Shown: positions 48,324 through 61,620, counted from the stretch's first letter. The stretch: 64,000 nucleotides of DNA from Ficedula albicollis (GCF_000247815.1 NC_021678.1:28989749-29053748), one strand, 5' to 3'. The notes: generated from the sequence alone by a model not told the origin. Made by a program: numbers and translations.

Positions 48324-51300
48324 CAGCTCTGCCAGGGCCCAGCCTTCAGCCTGGGGTACCTGTGGCTTCACGAGCAAGCCGTAAGGTATCAGAGCACTTG
48401 AAGGCTTGGTGGTGCCTCTGACACAGAGAGCAGCTCTTTAGCTGTGACCAATGCTCCACTGTCATTGCAGCAGAGCTCAGATCTCTCAGGTCCATGGCAG
48501 TGCTATTGTGGAAACAACTGACTCAATAGCAAGGCACTAAAACTCTTGGGAAGTCAATGCACTTAGCAACAGACAGGACAGAAATTGAAAGAAAATCACC
48601 TCTGCATATTCCTCAGAAGTACCCCATAAAAGCAGAGGCCTTTTCTAGGCAGCTCTGAGTATAAAAGAGATCTCCTGTGATGTCAAATGTGATGTTACCA
48701 GCACAAACCTTTAAAAACACCCTATAACAGGGCCCTGAATTTGAAGAGATGTTCAAACATCCTTCTTCAAGCAGCAGAGAAGACACTCTCAATATCTTTC
48801 AGAAGATATTCTCAATTTTTCCACATGGCAGAGTGGCACAGGCACAACATAAAAGTGATATTCAAGCTGTAATTTAGAGAGTGAACATAACAAATAGCTC
48901 AGAGCAGTTCCCATGCACCCATTCTTTCCTCCTTTTTTACAGCCTTCCTGAATTTAAAAGGGAGATACAGCTTTTAAAAAAAAATCTTGGCTGAGTCACT
49001 AACAAGAACAACAGCAACAACAAAAAATTACACGCTGGGACTAACTGGCAAGATCTGGCAGTACAGGAGGCCCTGGAGGCACAGAGCCAGACAGCTGGAG
49101 CTCGCTGGCCAGGTGGTGTATTGGTTCCTTGGGGAACCTGGCATTAGTCTCACCCAGCAGCTGAACCACAGAATAATCCTGGCTTAAGTGCTGGAAAAAG
49201 TGTTTAAAGACTTGCTCTCTCAGCTGTGGGTGAAGGTGGCAAACATCAGAGCCAGGGTAGAGCAAATGTAAATTACTGCACTGGGAGCAGGAGGTAGGCA
49301 AAATGTACCAGATATAGAATGGGTCCTTAGTCCCTGGTGCAGGCTTGAGGCAATGGTTTCTTACAGAGGAGAAACTTGGACACTGGGGACATGGCCCACT
49401 GGGATACTGCAGGGGATCCCTCTTTACAATAATTATCTGCTGTGGCACTGAGCATGTAGACAGGCAGAATTATTTTTGAATGCTGGCAGTCTTTACATAC
49501 AGACTGTAATGGGTTTTCTGCCTGCAGACATTTCAGAAAATTAATTCAAATTAACTTCTAAAATGGATTACAGAAACTACTTCAAAGCCTTTCGTGGACA
49601 CTCTCATTCATAAGTAGGAGTGACCTTTATCAATTTCAGTTAGCTCATTACAAGAATAAATTAAGATCAATCAGAGCCCCTTTAACTCTGAATTCACTTC
49701 TTTATTTAATTTGGATTAATTGTTCCTATGTCTCTCCATCAGATCGTGTCAAACTATAAGGCCAAAGAACAAATGGAAGGAAACAAACATTCTGGCAATA
49801 TCTTCCTGGTCATTGCACTAAGCCCCCTGTAACATAACATGTTCTCATATAAGACTGTTACACTCTTGTTTTTAACACCAAAGTAACTGTGGCTATAAAA
49901 CTCACTGTTTTGGATAAAGGGGAAATATCCTAGTAATACCTGAATGTGGCACAGAGTCACTGGATTGCCTGGACCACTTGCATTGTTTTATTCATGTATT
50001 TTAGCTTCTTCTCCAGGGCTGTAACATCCACAAAAGTTCTGAACACTTTTAACTCACCCAGATGATCTTAGACCAATGACAGGAGTAGTGAACAACTGGT
50101 AAATTTGTCATATTTTAAATCCTTCTGTCATCCCGCTTCACTATTCCCTAAATCACATCACCAGAGAGCTGGTTTTGAATTGGTGACTAAACTGATGCAT
50201 GTGGGACAGCACAGCCAGGTACCATCTGCAATTACAGCATTACAGAAAAGTGCAGTAGTTCCCACAAATATTTGGCAGCAAAAGACTTGTGTACTCCAGA
50301 AAAGCAACCCTTGGAATAGCTAAGGACAGCCTTTCTCCCACCCCCAGTCCCCTGGAAAGGTTGGGTTATGGCTGGAGGTCAGTGCAGGACAAGGAACACA
50401 GGGAACAGGAATGACAGAGCCCCATTCCCTCCCGTCAGAAAAAGCAGCAGAAGCAAATGACACATCTGTGGGCCTCGCTCCAAAGGAATGCTGTGGATGC
50501 TGCCAACTGTCATCTGAGCTGCACTCGACAGCCCCCAGCTTCTCCTCAAGTGCAGGCTATGTACAGAGACTACTGAAGGAGCTCAGAGCAATGAACCAGA
50601 ACACCCTGCGTTCTACACACGTCTGCAGAGCTGGAAACAGGCTCAAGAATCTGGTACAGTCGCTGAGCACTGAGGGTTTTCATTATAACCAGGGTTGCCA
50701 GCTGCCTTATTTGTGGACAGGAATAACTTGTTTTGACAGATTTACTGCTCTTGCCATTTCCCCCCAAACCTTTAATGAAGTTTTTATGAACCATTTCCTT
50801 CAAACACCCTTTCACAAGTTGACAATGCAAGGAAGTTACATTTGCAGAGTGGAACAAAGTCAAACAGACAGATGGGAGGCAAAACAAGCTGAGAAGAAAC
50901 TCACACTGCTTGCCAAGCATCTTCCTAATATTTTCCACAACAAGTTCTAAGCAGTATTCCCCACTTTCTCAAATGTCACGTTTTCCCTAAGATCACGATT
51001 TTTAAGTCACCTTCTACTCTCTTACAGCATTACTAAAAGAGCAGAATTAGTCAGACAACCTTTTTGCCTAATTGGAGGAGTAGCTTTGTTATATGTGGCA
51101 AGAATCTGTATTTATCGTTCATGTACCTAAAGTGATGAGCAGCAGGGGAACTGAGCAGTATTCCACTGATCCAGCCAGTGTGACACTGGCTTCTTAAGGA
51201 ATACCAGCCCAGTGCCTGTGTGTTAACTGAAGGCTCCACCAGTTACTTTGAAATTCAGATGAGTGTAAACCTTTGGGACTCCAGAGACAGAGCTGTACTG

Positions 51301-51999
51301 TCAGTGAAACCTGGACAGCACAAACCAAGGCGAGTTTGTCCTTGTGTTGCCACCTATTTCAGTCACTATGGGTTTGCGATATGCATGCACAAAGAGGGTG
51401 TGTGATGGGAGGGGGTTACCCTGATTCTCTCTCCTTGTTTTTAGCACTGCTCACTGGGTGTTTTTGTGGAAGTGCCAGCATTTCCAGCACACAGCTATGA
51501 GCACAAAGGCAGCAGGAGTGAAGCAGGGAAGAGCAAGAAGAAGGCGGTAACAAAACGCCTGCGGTGGCATCCAAGATGTCTGAGCTCAAATCCCACCTGT
51601 GTCAGAATTCTTGAGGAATCTTGAGCACAACATGATAAAATGTTAAAATGAATGTGCACTGGAAATGATACATATAGCACCATTTGTCCCAAAGAATTCA
51701 AAGAACTGTACTATGTGCACTGTATACGTGAAGCAGGCTGACACAAAGTCCTGATACACAGAAGTCCCACTTTGGTGAGCAGGAGGGGTTTGACATTCAG
51801 AGGACCTTTTGGATAGGACTTGCCAATGCAGGCTTTCTTGGGGGTAAATCCAGACCCTCAGATTGTCTGAACAGAGAGCAGATTGTCTGAAGCCTGTGGA
51901 CTTCATCCTGTGACTAAAGTAATTACTTTTAACTGTGAACAACTTCTTAGCTTTGTCTTACTGCCCATCTACATTTTGTAATAAAATGAAAATAAGTCC
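48324..51999. other. Non-coding stretch, one unexplained frame
   Basis: Mostly AT-rich with no recognised repeat. The minus frame 49041-49448 (135 codons) is described under findings. The overlapping frames at 50411-50950 (plus, 179 codons) and 50570-50938 (minus) share the same DNA; neither has family resemblance. No splice-supported exon found. Confidence 0.4.
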
Positions 52000-52412
52000 A
52001 ATATTGAATTTCAGAAACATGTGCGCACCCCATCCTCTTCAGGACAGAAAAAAAAACCTGAAGACATCCCAGGGAGGAAAAGCAGCGATGAGGAGATGTG
52101 AGATCAAAGGCAACCTGTCACTTCGCTGAGTGTTCTACTTGCAGGTCCAAAGCCTAATGAAGACAAATATTGAATTTCAGAAACATGTGCATACCCCATC
52201 CTCTTCAGGACAGAAAAAAAAAACCTGAAGACATCCCAGGGAGGAACAATATTGAATTTCAGAAACATGTGCGCACCCCATCCTCTTCAGGACAGAAAAA
52301 AAAACCTGAAGACATCCCAGGGAGGAAAAGCAGCGATGAGGAGATGTGAGATCAAAGGCAACCTGTCACTTCGCTGAGTGTTCTACTTGCAGGTCCAAAG
52401 CCTAATGAAGAC
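52000..52412. repeat. Compound direct duplication A-B-A'-A-B
   Basis: Block A (about 79 bp, from AATATTGAATTTCAGAAACA to CATCCCAGGGAGGA) is at 52000-52078. Block B (about 86 bp, from AAAGCAGCGATGAGGAGATG to CTAATGAAGAC) is at 52079-52164. A diverged A' (CATACCCC instead of CGCACCCC, longer A-run) is at 52166-52245, followed by a second A-B at 52248-52412. The two A-B copies (165 bp) look identical, implying a recent event with A' caught between them. Confidence 0.97.
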
Positions 52413-54189
52413 AGGCTCAAGGAAGGCAGCCTTGTGTGGGATGTAAAATAGTAACAAAAGAACAGGAAACAAACTGGTGAATGCAGTAACTGTATAAACA
52501 AACTGTAACAATTGAGATGCTGGCTATTACATGGGATACAACTTGCAACACTGAGACAAGAAGTGGAAAGTACCATAATTAAGTAACCAGACTCTGTTAT
52601 CTGTATGAAGTAACTTACTGATATGTCTAAAAATACAGTAAGCAGTTACATGTGGATGAGGAAAACAAGTAGCGACTACAACACTAAAATTTGATCACAG
52701 ATTTCTGAAATGGTTTCAGGAACTTCAATGCAGTCAGAATCTTGACTTTACATGATATCAACCAGCACCTTCATAAGGAGTTCACTGCAGCACTGCAAAA
52801 TATAATTGACAAAAATCCAATGTCAATATAATTGATAGGCCAAGAATCTGTCATATTCCTTCCTCACAGAAATTCCCTGATGAGAGCTAAAAACAAAAAG
52901 CTCATACTAATATATTCTGTGTAATGGTGCAATGGAATCAATTTTCTCTCTTCCTTTCCCTATCACATCTGTTTATTCCTGTACACAAGTGTGTGTTTCT
53001 ACATTGTCACTGGGCAGGCAAACACTTGTCTCAAGTGCTGCCTCCAGACTGACTGGCTTTGGTACACCAGTACTTTGCAATAACTTTCTCCTCTTGAAAA
53101 GACTAAACAAGGAAGGAAAGAAGCAAGCCTGGGAAACGTAAAATGCTATTTTTCATGATGGGGCCTCAAGACAAAATAGTACGTTTTATTTTCTTCTAAT
53201 CCATTGCAAAATAGTAAGTTTTATTTTCTTCTAATCCATTGGGTCAGTAATTTGCTAGAAGTCTTAATCTCTAAAAGCTCTTCTAAATGCTGCTGCTACT
53301 GCCAGTTTCCAAGTCAAACTCATTTGAACTTACTGCTTTCACTGGAAAAAGAGAGGTGGTGGGGTTCACCTGCATTAAGGAAAATATATGTGACAGTGCT
53401 CCTCCTTTCATCTTATCAGCACTCAGTAAGTGTCCAGGTACTCTGCTTACAGATTCATCTTAGGATATTTTTTCAGAGACAATTTCAGTTGAATGGGAAT
53501 TATTTACTAAGATAAAAAAGACCGACAGATCCAGATACACAATCCATACTTTAGAAGTACTTAGTCTAAACTACTTTTTCTGTAAATGAATCTTTATACA
53601 TGACTGGCTCATAAGTGTGGCTAGAAAGCTCACCAAATAAAACACCATACTCACATTTCTGAGGCTGCTCCTGATACTGCTTAAAACAGACAATGCAGTG
53701 TGGTAAAGGAACAAGACAGGGATGGCAACAGAAATGGAAAACACAATTACCAGGCAAATAACTGAATCTCTTGCTTTATCTGATTAAAGATGGTCCATGT
53801 ATAACCTCTCAAAAATCAGTTTCTATCTAAAATTTGCACCCAAAAAAAGATAGTACTTGAATTTACTAAGTATCCTAAAAAAATTAGCCAAATATTTTTC
53901 AAAGCCTTTTTTAAGGAGCCAAAAAGACCGACCCTCATCATTCCATTCCTCTTAAATCAACACTCAAGATAAAATCCTCACACATGGACAGAAAAATAAT
54001 TTGAGAGTATTTACCTAAACACTTTCTTACTCCATCATTTTCATTTGTAAAATGCCACTCTACTCCCTTACAACTTCATATAGCACTGTCAATGGAGAAT
54101 ACAATTATCAGAGTATCCAAATTGGTTTAAACCAAAAATCTAAATCCCAAAAAATACCCAAAATCTTTGGAGAAAATAGACACAGTCAT
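52413..54189. other. Non-coding stretch with a small duplication and a possible microexon
   Basis: AT-rich. A minus-strand 22-nt splice-bounded segment lies at 53655-53676 (see findings) and a 35-bp duplication at 53172. No larger exon seen. Confidence 0.35.
53172..53241. repeat. Tandem duplication, 35-bp period
   Basis: CAAAATAGTACGTTTTATTT followed by TCTTCTAATCCATTG occurs at 53172 and again at 53207, with a single C-to-A difference. Confidence 0.97.
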
Positions 54190-54413
54190 CCATATCATCT
54201 CAGCCCCATGCTGTATTGTTATACATATATCAGTGCCACACACTGGATGACAGCTCCATGCTTCAGTAGCAATGGATTAAAGCAAGTTGCATTTCTTCAT
54301 TTTCCATATCGTCTCAGCCCCATGCTGTATTGTTATACATATATCAGTGCCACACACTGGATGACAGCTCCATGCTTCAGTAGCAATGGATTAAAGCAAG
54401 TTGCATTTCTTCT
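54190..54413. repeat. Tandem duplication, 114-bp period
   Basis: The block from CCATATCATCTCAGCCCCAT to AAGCAAGTTGCATTTCTTC begins at 54190 and repeats from 54304 with essentially one difference (CATATCATC versus CATATCGTC). 114 is a multiple of 3, so a 127-codon plus frame spans both copies and contains an internal peptide repeat; I regard it as an artefact. Confidence 0.97.
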
Positions 54414-54674
54414 AATTAAAAGACATAATTTTTAAAATGAGAGAGAAGTCAGAGTCATCAACAATGGCAAGTCAGTGGTTCTGAACTGAAGAAAAGTGAT
54501 GCTAACATCCATCTAATCCTCCTCTCTGCTACAGGCATCCTGGGAACTCTGGGGCAACAGCAAGGGAATTGTAACAGCAGAAAGCAGTCTTATAAATCTG
54601 GCATTAAACTCGTACGTCTTCACTCATCAGGTGAATTTTCCAGACAAGATAAAATAACATTAGGCACTACACAT

Positions 54675-54928
54675 ACAAAGCCTCATAAGGAGTATCTACT
54701 CAATTTAACCACACAGCCAAGAGCAGTGGAATATTCCTAAATCTTCCTGGTTTTCTGTTCCTTAGCTGACCTCATCAATTTGACTGTTCTTCCTACACAA
54801 CACAAAGCCTCATAAGGAATACCTACTCAATTTAACCACACAGCCAAGAGCAGTGGAATATTCCTAAATCTTCCTGGTTTTCTGTTCCTTAGCTGACCTC
54901 ATCAATTTGACTGTTCTTCCTACACAAA
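54675..54928. repeat. Tandem duplication, 127-bp period
   Basis: The block from ACAAAGCCTCATAAGGAGTA to CTGTTCTTCCTACACAA begins at 54675 and repeats at 54802 with two differences (GAGTATC versus GAATACC). Confidence 0.97.
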
Positions 54929-56680
54929 TTGTAAGATTTTACCTTGGCCTCTCCTGACACTCTTTAAAACTTAACTGTCTAGCAAAAAGTAGATGTCTAC
55001 TCTTTCTGTTTGATTTTTAAATAGCAGCAACACTTTATAGCTTCCAAAACAAAAAGACACCTATTAAACATGTCATTTTTGTAACTCTCAGGCTTTTGAA
55101 CTTTCAAAATGGAAAAAAGATTTGCTGCAGTAAATCTTCTTAAAAAAACATACTGCATGAAGATTATTCTCTTTTAAATAAGGAAATGGGTTTTTCAGTT
55201 GTATAGGATATGGATGGAGTCCGTGCTGTCAAGAATCCAGAAAAATCTAGGCCTCTTTCATGTATGACTTTGATGATTACTCAGAAGCATAAAATAAAGA
55301 GGGCATAAGCAATGCAAGGTTTTAAAAAAACACATTCAAAAGATAAAATATCTTCCTAATGTCAATCTCATCTACCACCTAACCATGCAGCTTCTGTACA
55401 GTGTGCCTTTTGCCAAATCCCTTTTATAACTAGTAAAGGAAATGCTATTCATTTGCATGCAGCTGCAAAAATAAAGAAGGTAAGCTTCTTACACTCATTT
55501 GAATAAGAAATATAACACAATGGTTTAAGAAAAAAGAATCTTGATGTTTTTAAAAGTAGGAACACATAAGATATTATTGGTTACCTAATGTACTGCATAG
55601 TTTAGAGAACAACTGCAGCTACTTGTAATGAGGTGTGTCTACCACGGTCCCAGGTCTCATGAAGCTTCTACTCTGCTGCAAAGTGAGAAACAGACTGCCA
55701 TGAGCAGAAATAGATGCAAATGGCAGATTTTAATGGCAGTAATGTATACTCTTCCATTCCAATTAATCCCAGAGAGCATTGCAAACTTCACTAATTATTT
55801 GTAAAGTGTCCCAAATCTTACAAATATTTTGCTAGCAATGAAGTAATCTTTTGGCAAAGATGATACTGCTACTACAGGCAGCTCTCCCTGGGCTAGAGCA
55901 CTATGGCAAGCTAACTGTACTTTCAGTTTATGTATAAGTAAATAAAACAAACAAAAAAACCCAACCAGAACACTGGACAGTGTTTAGGAAAGAGAACTGA
56001 AAAGAATATATAAATAGTTCTGCACCAGAAATAATCCAGAAAAGAACACTCTTCTCCCTTTGGTCAGACAAAGGTCAGTAAGAGTTTAAGGAAAATGTGT
56101 GCTCACTTTACATGCCTGTAATTTGACGCCCTTAGATAAACAGTAATAAATGGTAGTAATAAAAGAATACTAGTATTAAATTAAATTGTAGTGATTAAAA
56201 TTACTTTGAAAATCAAAGGTAAGCCAGCATTGTTGACATTTTTGCCTGTTCATTTCACTTCTTGTATTGGCAACATCAATTATTTGACACAGACATCATA
56301 TGTACAGATCAGTAGCTAAAGCAGGTTTCCAAAACTGTTTCACACAAGAGAATTTCATGAAGATTTAACTTCTAGAAGAACATAGAAGTAAATGAAATGC
56401 ACTTTGCATTTTTCTCTTCTCTGCTCACAGTTCATCCTCATGACATTTGGAAGCTTAGAAACCCTACATGGAAAACTTAAATGCTACTAAAAGAACAGAG
56501 GCAGTACAAGTTAAAGGTCTCACATAGCCCAGAACACGCTTTCTCCACGGCACCAAAACAGAAAGGAGAGACAGGAGGGGACTGAAGAATTCACCAACTG
56601 CCAAGACACTTCAGACCTCCAGCAAGTGCCCTGTGCATCCCATTTCTGGGTTTCTGGACTCTGCCCCTGGGCAGTGGCAG

Positions 56681-56722
56681 CTGTGCAGGGCTGTGCAGGG
56701 CTGTGCAGGGCTGTGCAGGGCA
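56681..56722. repeat. (CTGTGCAGGG)4 decamer repeat
   Basis: Four perfect tandem copies of CTGTGCAGGG, then GCAGTCACAG. Confidence 0.95.
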
Positions 56723-57230
56723 GTCACAGCACATTCAGCCCCTCAGGGCTCCATGCCAGGGATGCTCATGTCCACCCACATGTGCACACATCCACGCCAT
56801 GCCTGTGCTCTGCAAACACAACCATCTTTTCCACAGGCTAAGGGTGAATGTACTTGGAAGATGGTAACAAAATTAATGCTGCTATTCCTTTGGAATACCC
56901 CAAAGCCACTGACTGAGCAATGTGTTCTAGAGGTGATTAACATGCTTGCCATCATCTGCTTTTAGGGTTTTTTTGCCAAGACTTCCACAAAATATAGTTT
57001 ATTTTAGTGAACATAGAGGGTTAGCAAACGAGAGGATTATAGGATACCCACCAGTAAACTGGATTTGTGTTCAAAATGCACACCTGTGAAAAGTATAAGA
57101 TATCTTAAAAGATGTGTTATAAGGCAAAAATTGTGTAAGTGATATTTCCAAACCACATACACCAATTTAGTCTTGGAGGAACAATAAGAGAAGAAAAATA
57201 TTGTTTTATAAATGTAAATACTATATAAAT

Positions 57231-57232
57231 AC

Positions 57233-57275
<43 letters not shown>

Positions 57276-57292
57276 TATATATATATATGTAT
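57231..57292. repeat. Compound (TA)n(TG)n(CA)(TA)n microsatellite
   Basis: An (AT)n tract, about 16 TG units, GCA, then a second (TA)n tract. The flanking TA tracts can pair with each other. Confidence 0.97.
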
Positions 57293-60200
57293 AGCCTTTC
57301 TGGATTTTACAGTAAGTTCTTACAATGAAAAGGAAAACCTCCAACTTTAAAAAGAAAAGCAAGGGATGCACAGAATTTTTCATACCAAAAATACTGCACT
57401 GATGTTAATATTCTCTAATGATAATGCTTTTATTTTTTAATAGGACATCGAAAGTGTTTTTCTTCAGAAAAGCAAACTTCTAAGACAGCATTCCTGGTGA
57501 TGCAGTTACACAGTTTGAAGGGTTGCACAAAGAAAGTTGATTTGAAGACTACTCAAGAGGAGAATATGGACTGGCATTTATTTCAGAAAGAAATGCAGCT
57601 CAGGTTTGGACAGTCCTAGAAGCTGAGGTGCCTTGCCCAAGCCTGGTCATGGTGCAGGTATCAAAAATCTGTTTTCTAGGACAAATTCCTGTAAATTAAA
57701 AAAAACAATGCAATACCACATAGAGGTACAGAACCTTCCCTTACCTTCCCCAGTCTTAAAATGGCCTTAAGATAGTGAGCAACCTCTTACCTTATACACA
57801 GGACATCAGAACCAATGGGTTTTTTTTATTTTACTAAAACTACTAATTTGGATTAGTGTCAAAAACTCAATTTCTTTATTCACTCATTAATTCAGCAATT
57901 TCATCAAAACTCTGTTGCAAGGATTTAGAAGTCTAACCAAGCACTCTCATTTTCCCTTCTACAGTTTTCTCCTGATTTGTATTTAACTGAGCACCTTGAC
58001 ATTTTTAGGAGGAAAAAAATAGATGTTTCTTATTTATCTCATCTATACCATTTATAATTTTAGCAACTGATATGTCACAGAAAGAGGATGAAGAATGGCA
58101 CCTAAGACAATAATCCCAGGGGGTTTAATCTTTCATCATAGGTTTCTAGCATAGATCATGTTAGCCTCTCTTTTTTGAACCCTCTGGTTTGAGTCAAAAA
58201 AGAATTGGAACTGCAAAACATTCCAGAAAAACATGTACCACAAATCAATAGAAATGAACAGGATTTTTTATAGGCCACATTCCCTATTTCCTTTCACCTG
58301 GAACTTTGGTCCTTCTAAGCAGCCTAAAAAGCAAGGACTTGAAAGATATTAATCTGAACACAGAGTATTCATGATGAATATTTAAGACAAAAAAAAGAAT
58401 CTTAGTTTTTATATTCTCAGCTTCTACTGTACCGCCTAGGCAATAGTAAACTATTTCTAGTAACAGCTGCTAAGAACTTTGAAGAGTATTTTTAGGATGT
58501 AACCAAGCTCAGGGTATTTTTAATCTATGATTATACATTGTCTAAGTCAGATCAGCATCAGCTAGGAGGTTTAGCCAGACTCTGTTCTTGTTGTTATAGC
58601 CTCATATAACCTGAGATTACTTCAAACCAAATCTTTATGACAGGTCTCCTTAAGTAAGTGTACAACAGAAAATCAAGCAGTCCTGCAATTTCTTGGGCAA
58701 CATCTTCAGGAGACTTTAATATCTCTTACACTGCAATAACAACAGTAACACAATAGTAACTGCAGATAGACAGACTGATGTTTTCCTCACTTCCATAAAC
58801 CCTTACACTGCTATTTTATCCACACTGGAAAAATTCATTAGTTTCACAAGACTGTGTCAAATTTTCTCTAGTGCAGCATGAGATGAGAATGTGGCTGGTC
58901 TGATGAAAAATGCAGAATTCTGCAGCCTTCAGGATGGGGCACTGGATATTTTCTCACTTGTTTGTTTATTTCCTCACTCTTTCCAAACATCCAGCAGTTG
59001 AGATGACAATAATGTAGCTTCAATCTTTTGCTTGTACTGTCAGATTCTGCTAAAGATTAGAGACAATTCTACAATTACTTTTTTCTTTTCGTTGGGATTC
59101 TGAAAGAGCCTCTCATGGAAATGAAGAGGTAGGAGGTAACTATCTTTGTCAGAAAGGCAACCCAGCTTTGCACTGAGTAGTAAGGGTATCTTTTCCACCT
59201 CCACATTAATTACTTTTCACTTTGCGCAGCATTATGTAACATATTGCCATGAAACTGTCCTGCAGGTTAAATTTCCCTACCCAAAACAAAAAGGGACCTG
59301 CTCCCTTACTGACACTGAAATTTTGCACTGGCAGGAAAATAGAACAAATCAGTTGGAGGTTTCCAGACTGCACTGCTGAGAGGAATGAAAGAACAATTTA
59401 CTGTTAAATGGCTGCACGACAGAGCAAAGGGATACCATCCATGCCAGAGTGTTTAACCAAACCAAGAGATCCAAAAAAATACTGCTTGCTTCTCTCCTGT
59501 TAACACAGAACTGAGAGCACAGGAAGAAGGATCTCAGCAGGCCACCGACTCACACTGACAACAGGAAAAGCAATATAAGTGATTTTAACCAGCCCTCTCG
59601 CACTGTTCTGCACCACAAGCATAGAAACAGGATGCACTTAGATCCAAAAAACCCTATACCTGTTATAAATTATTTATTGGAACTATGATTTTTTTTTTCT
59701 TCTGCTTTTATTACACCAAGAAGAGTAACAGGAAAAAGGAAATATAACAAGGAAAACCACTATACACAAGTACTTTGGTACCTTCCCCATCCTATTGCTT
59801 CAGTATGACACTATCTGGTATCTCAGAACAATTTCAGTAAAGGAAAGCCTAACTCAAAGGGTAAAGAACAGGGAAGTCCAGCAAAGTATCAGTGTTTTAT
59901 TTCCATTGCAGCTTTCTTACTCTCTGCCCTGGAAACATGAGCAATTTCATAACACAGGGGAAGGGTGAGGGCACCAGCCCAGCCCAGCATGCAGACAGTC
60001 ACCCCTGACACCTCAGCCTTAACTGGGAAGAAATACAGATGCTGTAGAAAGTTACTCCTACCCTGGGACACTGACCCTCCTCACCAAGGGAAAGGAAAAG
60101 GGATTAAATGAGTTGGGAGAGTAAAAGCACAATGCTGAAAAAAATAGCTGGGATGTGGATTCCCCACTCCAAGACTGAGCTGAGTTTGTGAAAAACTGTG

Positions 60201-61620
60201 CAGAAATCTGTAGAGCCTGAAGTTCTTGCTTATATCTAGTACACTGTGAAATAAAATCAGCCTATTGCTAGAACTGACTTGCCTGTTTCTTTTACAGGTG
60301 AAGCCTGTAATTCCAGAATCATCAGCTGGAAGAACAGAAGTGCTCAAAGGAGCTCACACAGTACAATTAAAATCCCATGATGTCTGGAGACAAAAAAAAC
60401 CAAAACTCAACTGCTCCAGGGCTAGGCCACTTGTAGGTACAGCTCCAAAAGACTTCAGAAACTGAATCACAGGGAGCAGGTTCCTCTGGACAGAAGAATG
60501 TCTGACAGTGGCCATAAGTCACTTCACCTTTCTGTCATTCAAACCCATTTTATAGCTAGGAAGGCAAAACTAGCAGGAGTTTGGAGATGGCTACTGCCAA
60601 TCAAATCAGTATCTGCAAACAAGCCAGAAAAGGCATCCATTCTTACCAAGGGGTGCACTGATTACACACAAGAGCAGCATGAAAGCAGGGTGATTAAACT
60701 GAGTGGAAGCACAACCATAGGACTGCAACTATTTAGTGACACAGATTCAAATCTGGTGAACTACTCACAGATGTCCAGAATCCCAAAAGATGGGCAGATG
60801 GGCACAGAGGAGGCTGAGATTCAATGCAAAAGCTTTCTGCAGTGATGTGGGCAGATTCCACATTTACCCAGGTAAACACTTGCCCCAAATGACTGTTCAG
60901 AGTAACCAGAGAGAGCCAGCAAAGAGGGCTCAGAAAGTTTGATACAGCATTCTGAGAGGTCAGTGTGTGCAGTCTCATATCCACATGATCCCTTCACCTC
61001 AATTGTCACTGATATCCAGTGCTGAATACACAGGCAACACAGGAAAAAACTGAGTAGGATACAGCTATAAAATGGGGAAATCCCATTAAACAAGGGTACA
61101 TTACATTCAGTGCATGCACTCAAACCAGTAGAACCTGATATTCTTAGAACAATGAAACATAAAAAGTCACAAACTACTAAAGAAAAAAAACCACATTAAT
61201 AATCTATTCAGTAAGAGGCATATCATAAGAATATGCAAGAACAAGCATTGTAACTGTGGTCATTCTTAACAGAAAACAGAGATCCAAACAATTCTAAACG
61301 CGGGCTTCAGTTCTAAATGCAGAATCTTTTTGAAAAAGGTTTATAAAAAAACAGACTGTAGCCCTGTATCCTTTTGGATAATTAATTTTAGGTGAGGAAA
61401 ATTCAGTACTCATAGATTATGAATAACATTTTATATGATGCCACAAAGGAAATCATGAGTGCATTTGGAGTAGATGGGAAAATTACAGGTGTACAAGGAA
61501 TTGCAGGGAAGAACAAGAGGTTCTGCCAAAGAAGGATGTGCGAGATGAACGGCAAGAAAAAGCTGTGACCCTTCTGGCAGCAATTCTGGCCGCAGAGAAC
61601 ACGAGCAGTGATGCAGGGGA

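Larger units (their letters stand above)
54929..61620. other. Non-coding stretch, nothing recognised except simple repeats
   Basis: AT-rich sequence with the simple repeats at 56681 and 57231. A pyrimidine tract with CAG then GTGAAG at about 60297 is discussed under findings. No coding exon supported. Confidence 0.4.

Noticed and set aside
47326..48384. 352-codon plus-strand repeat protein
   Set aside because: Pure by-product of the 17/51-bp minisatellite; the opposite strand is equally open.
54052..54435. 127-codon plus frame with an internal peptide duplication
   Set aside because: Explained by the 114-bp tandem DNA duplication in non-coding sequence; no splice or start context.
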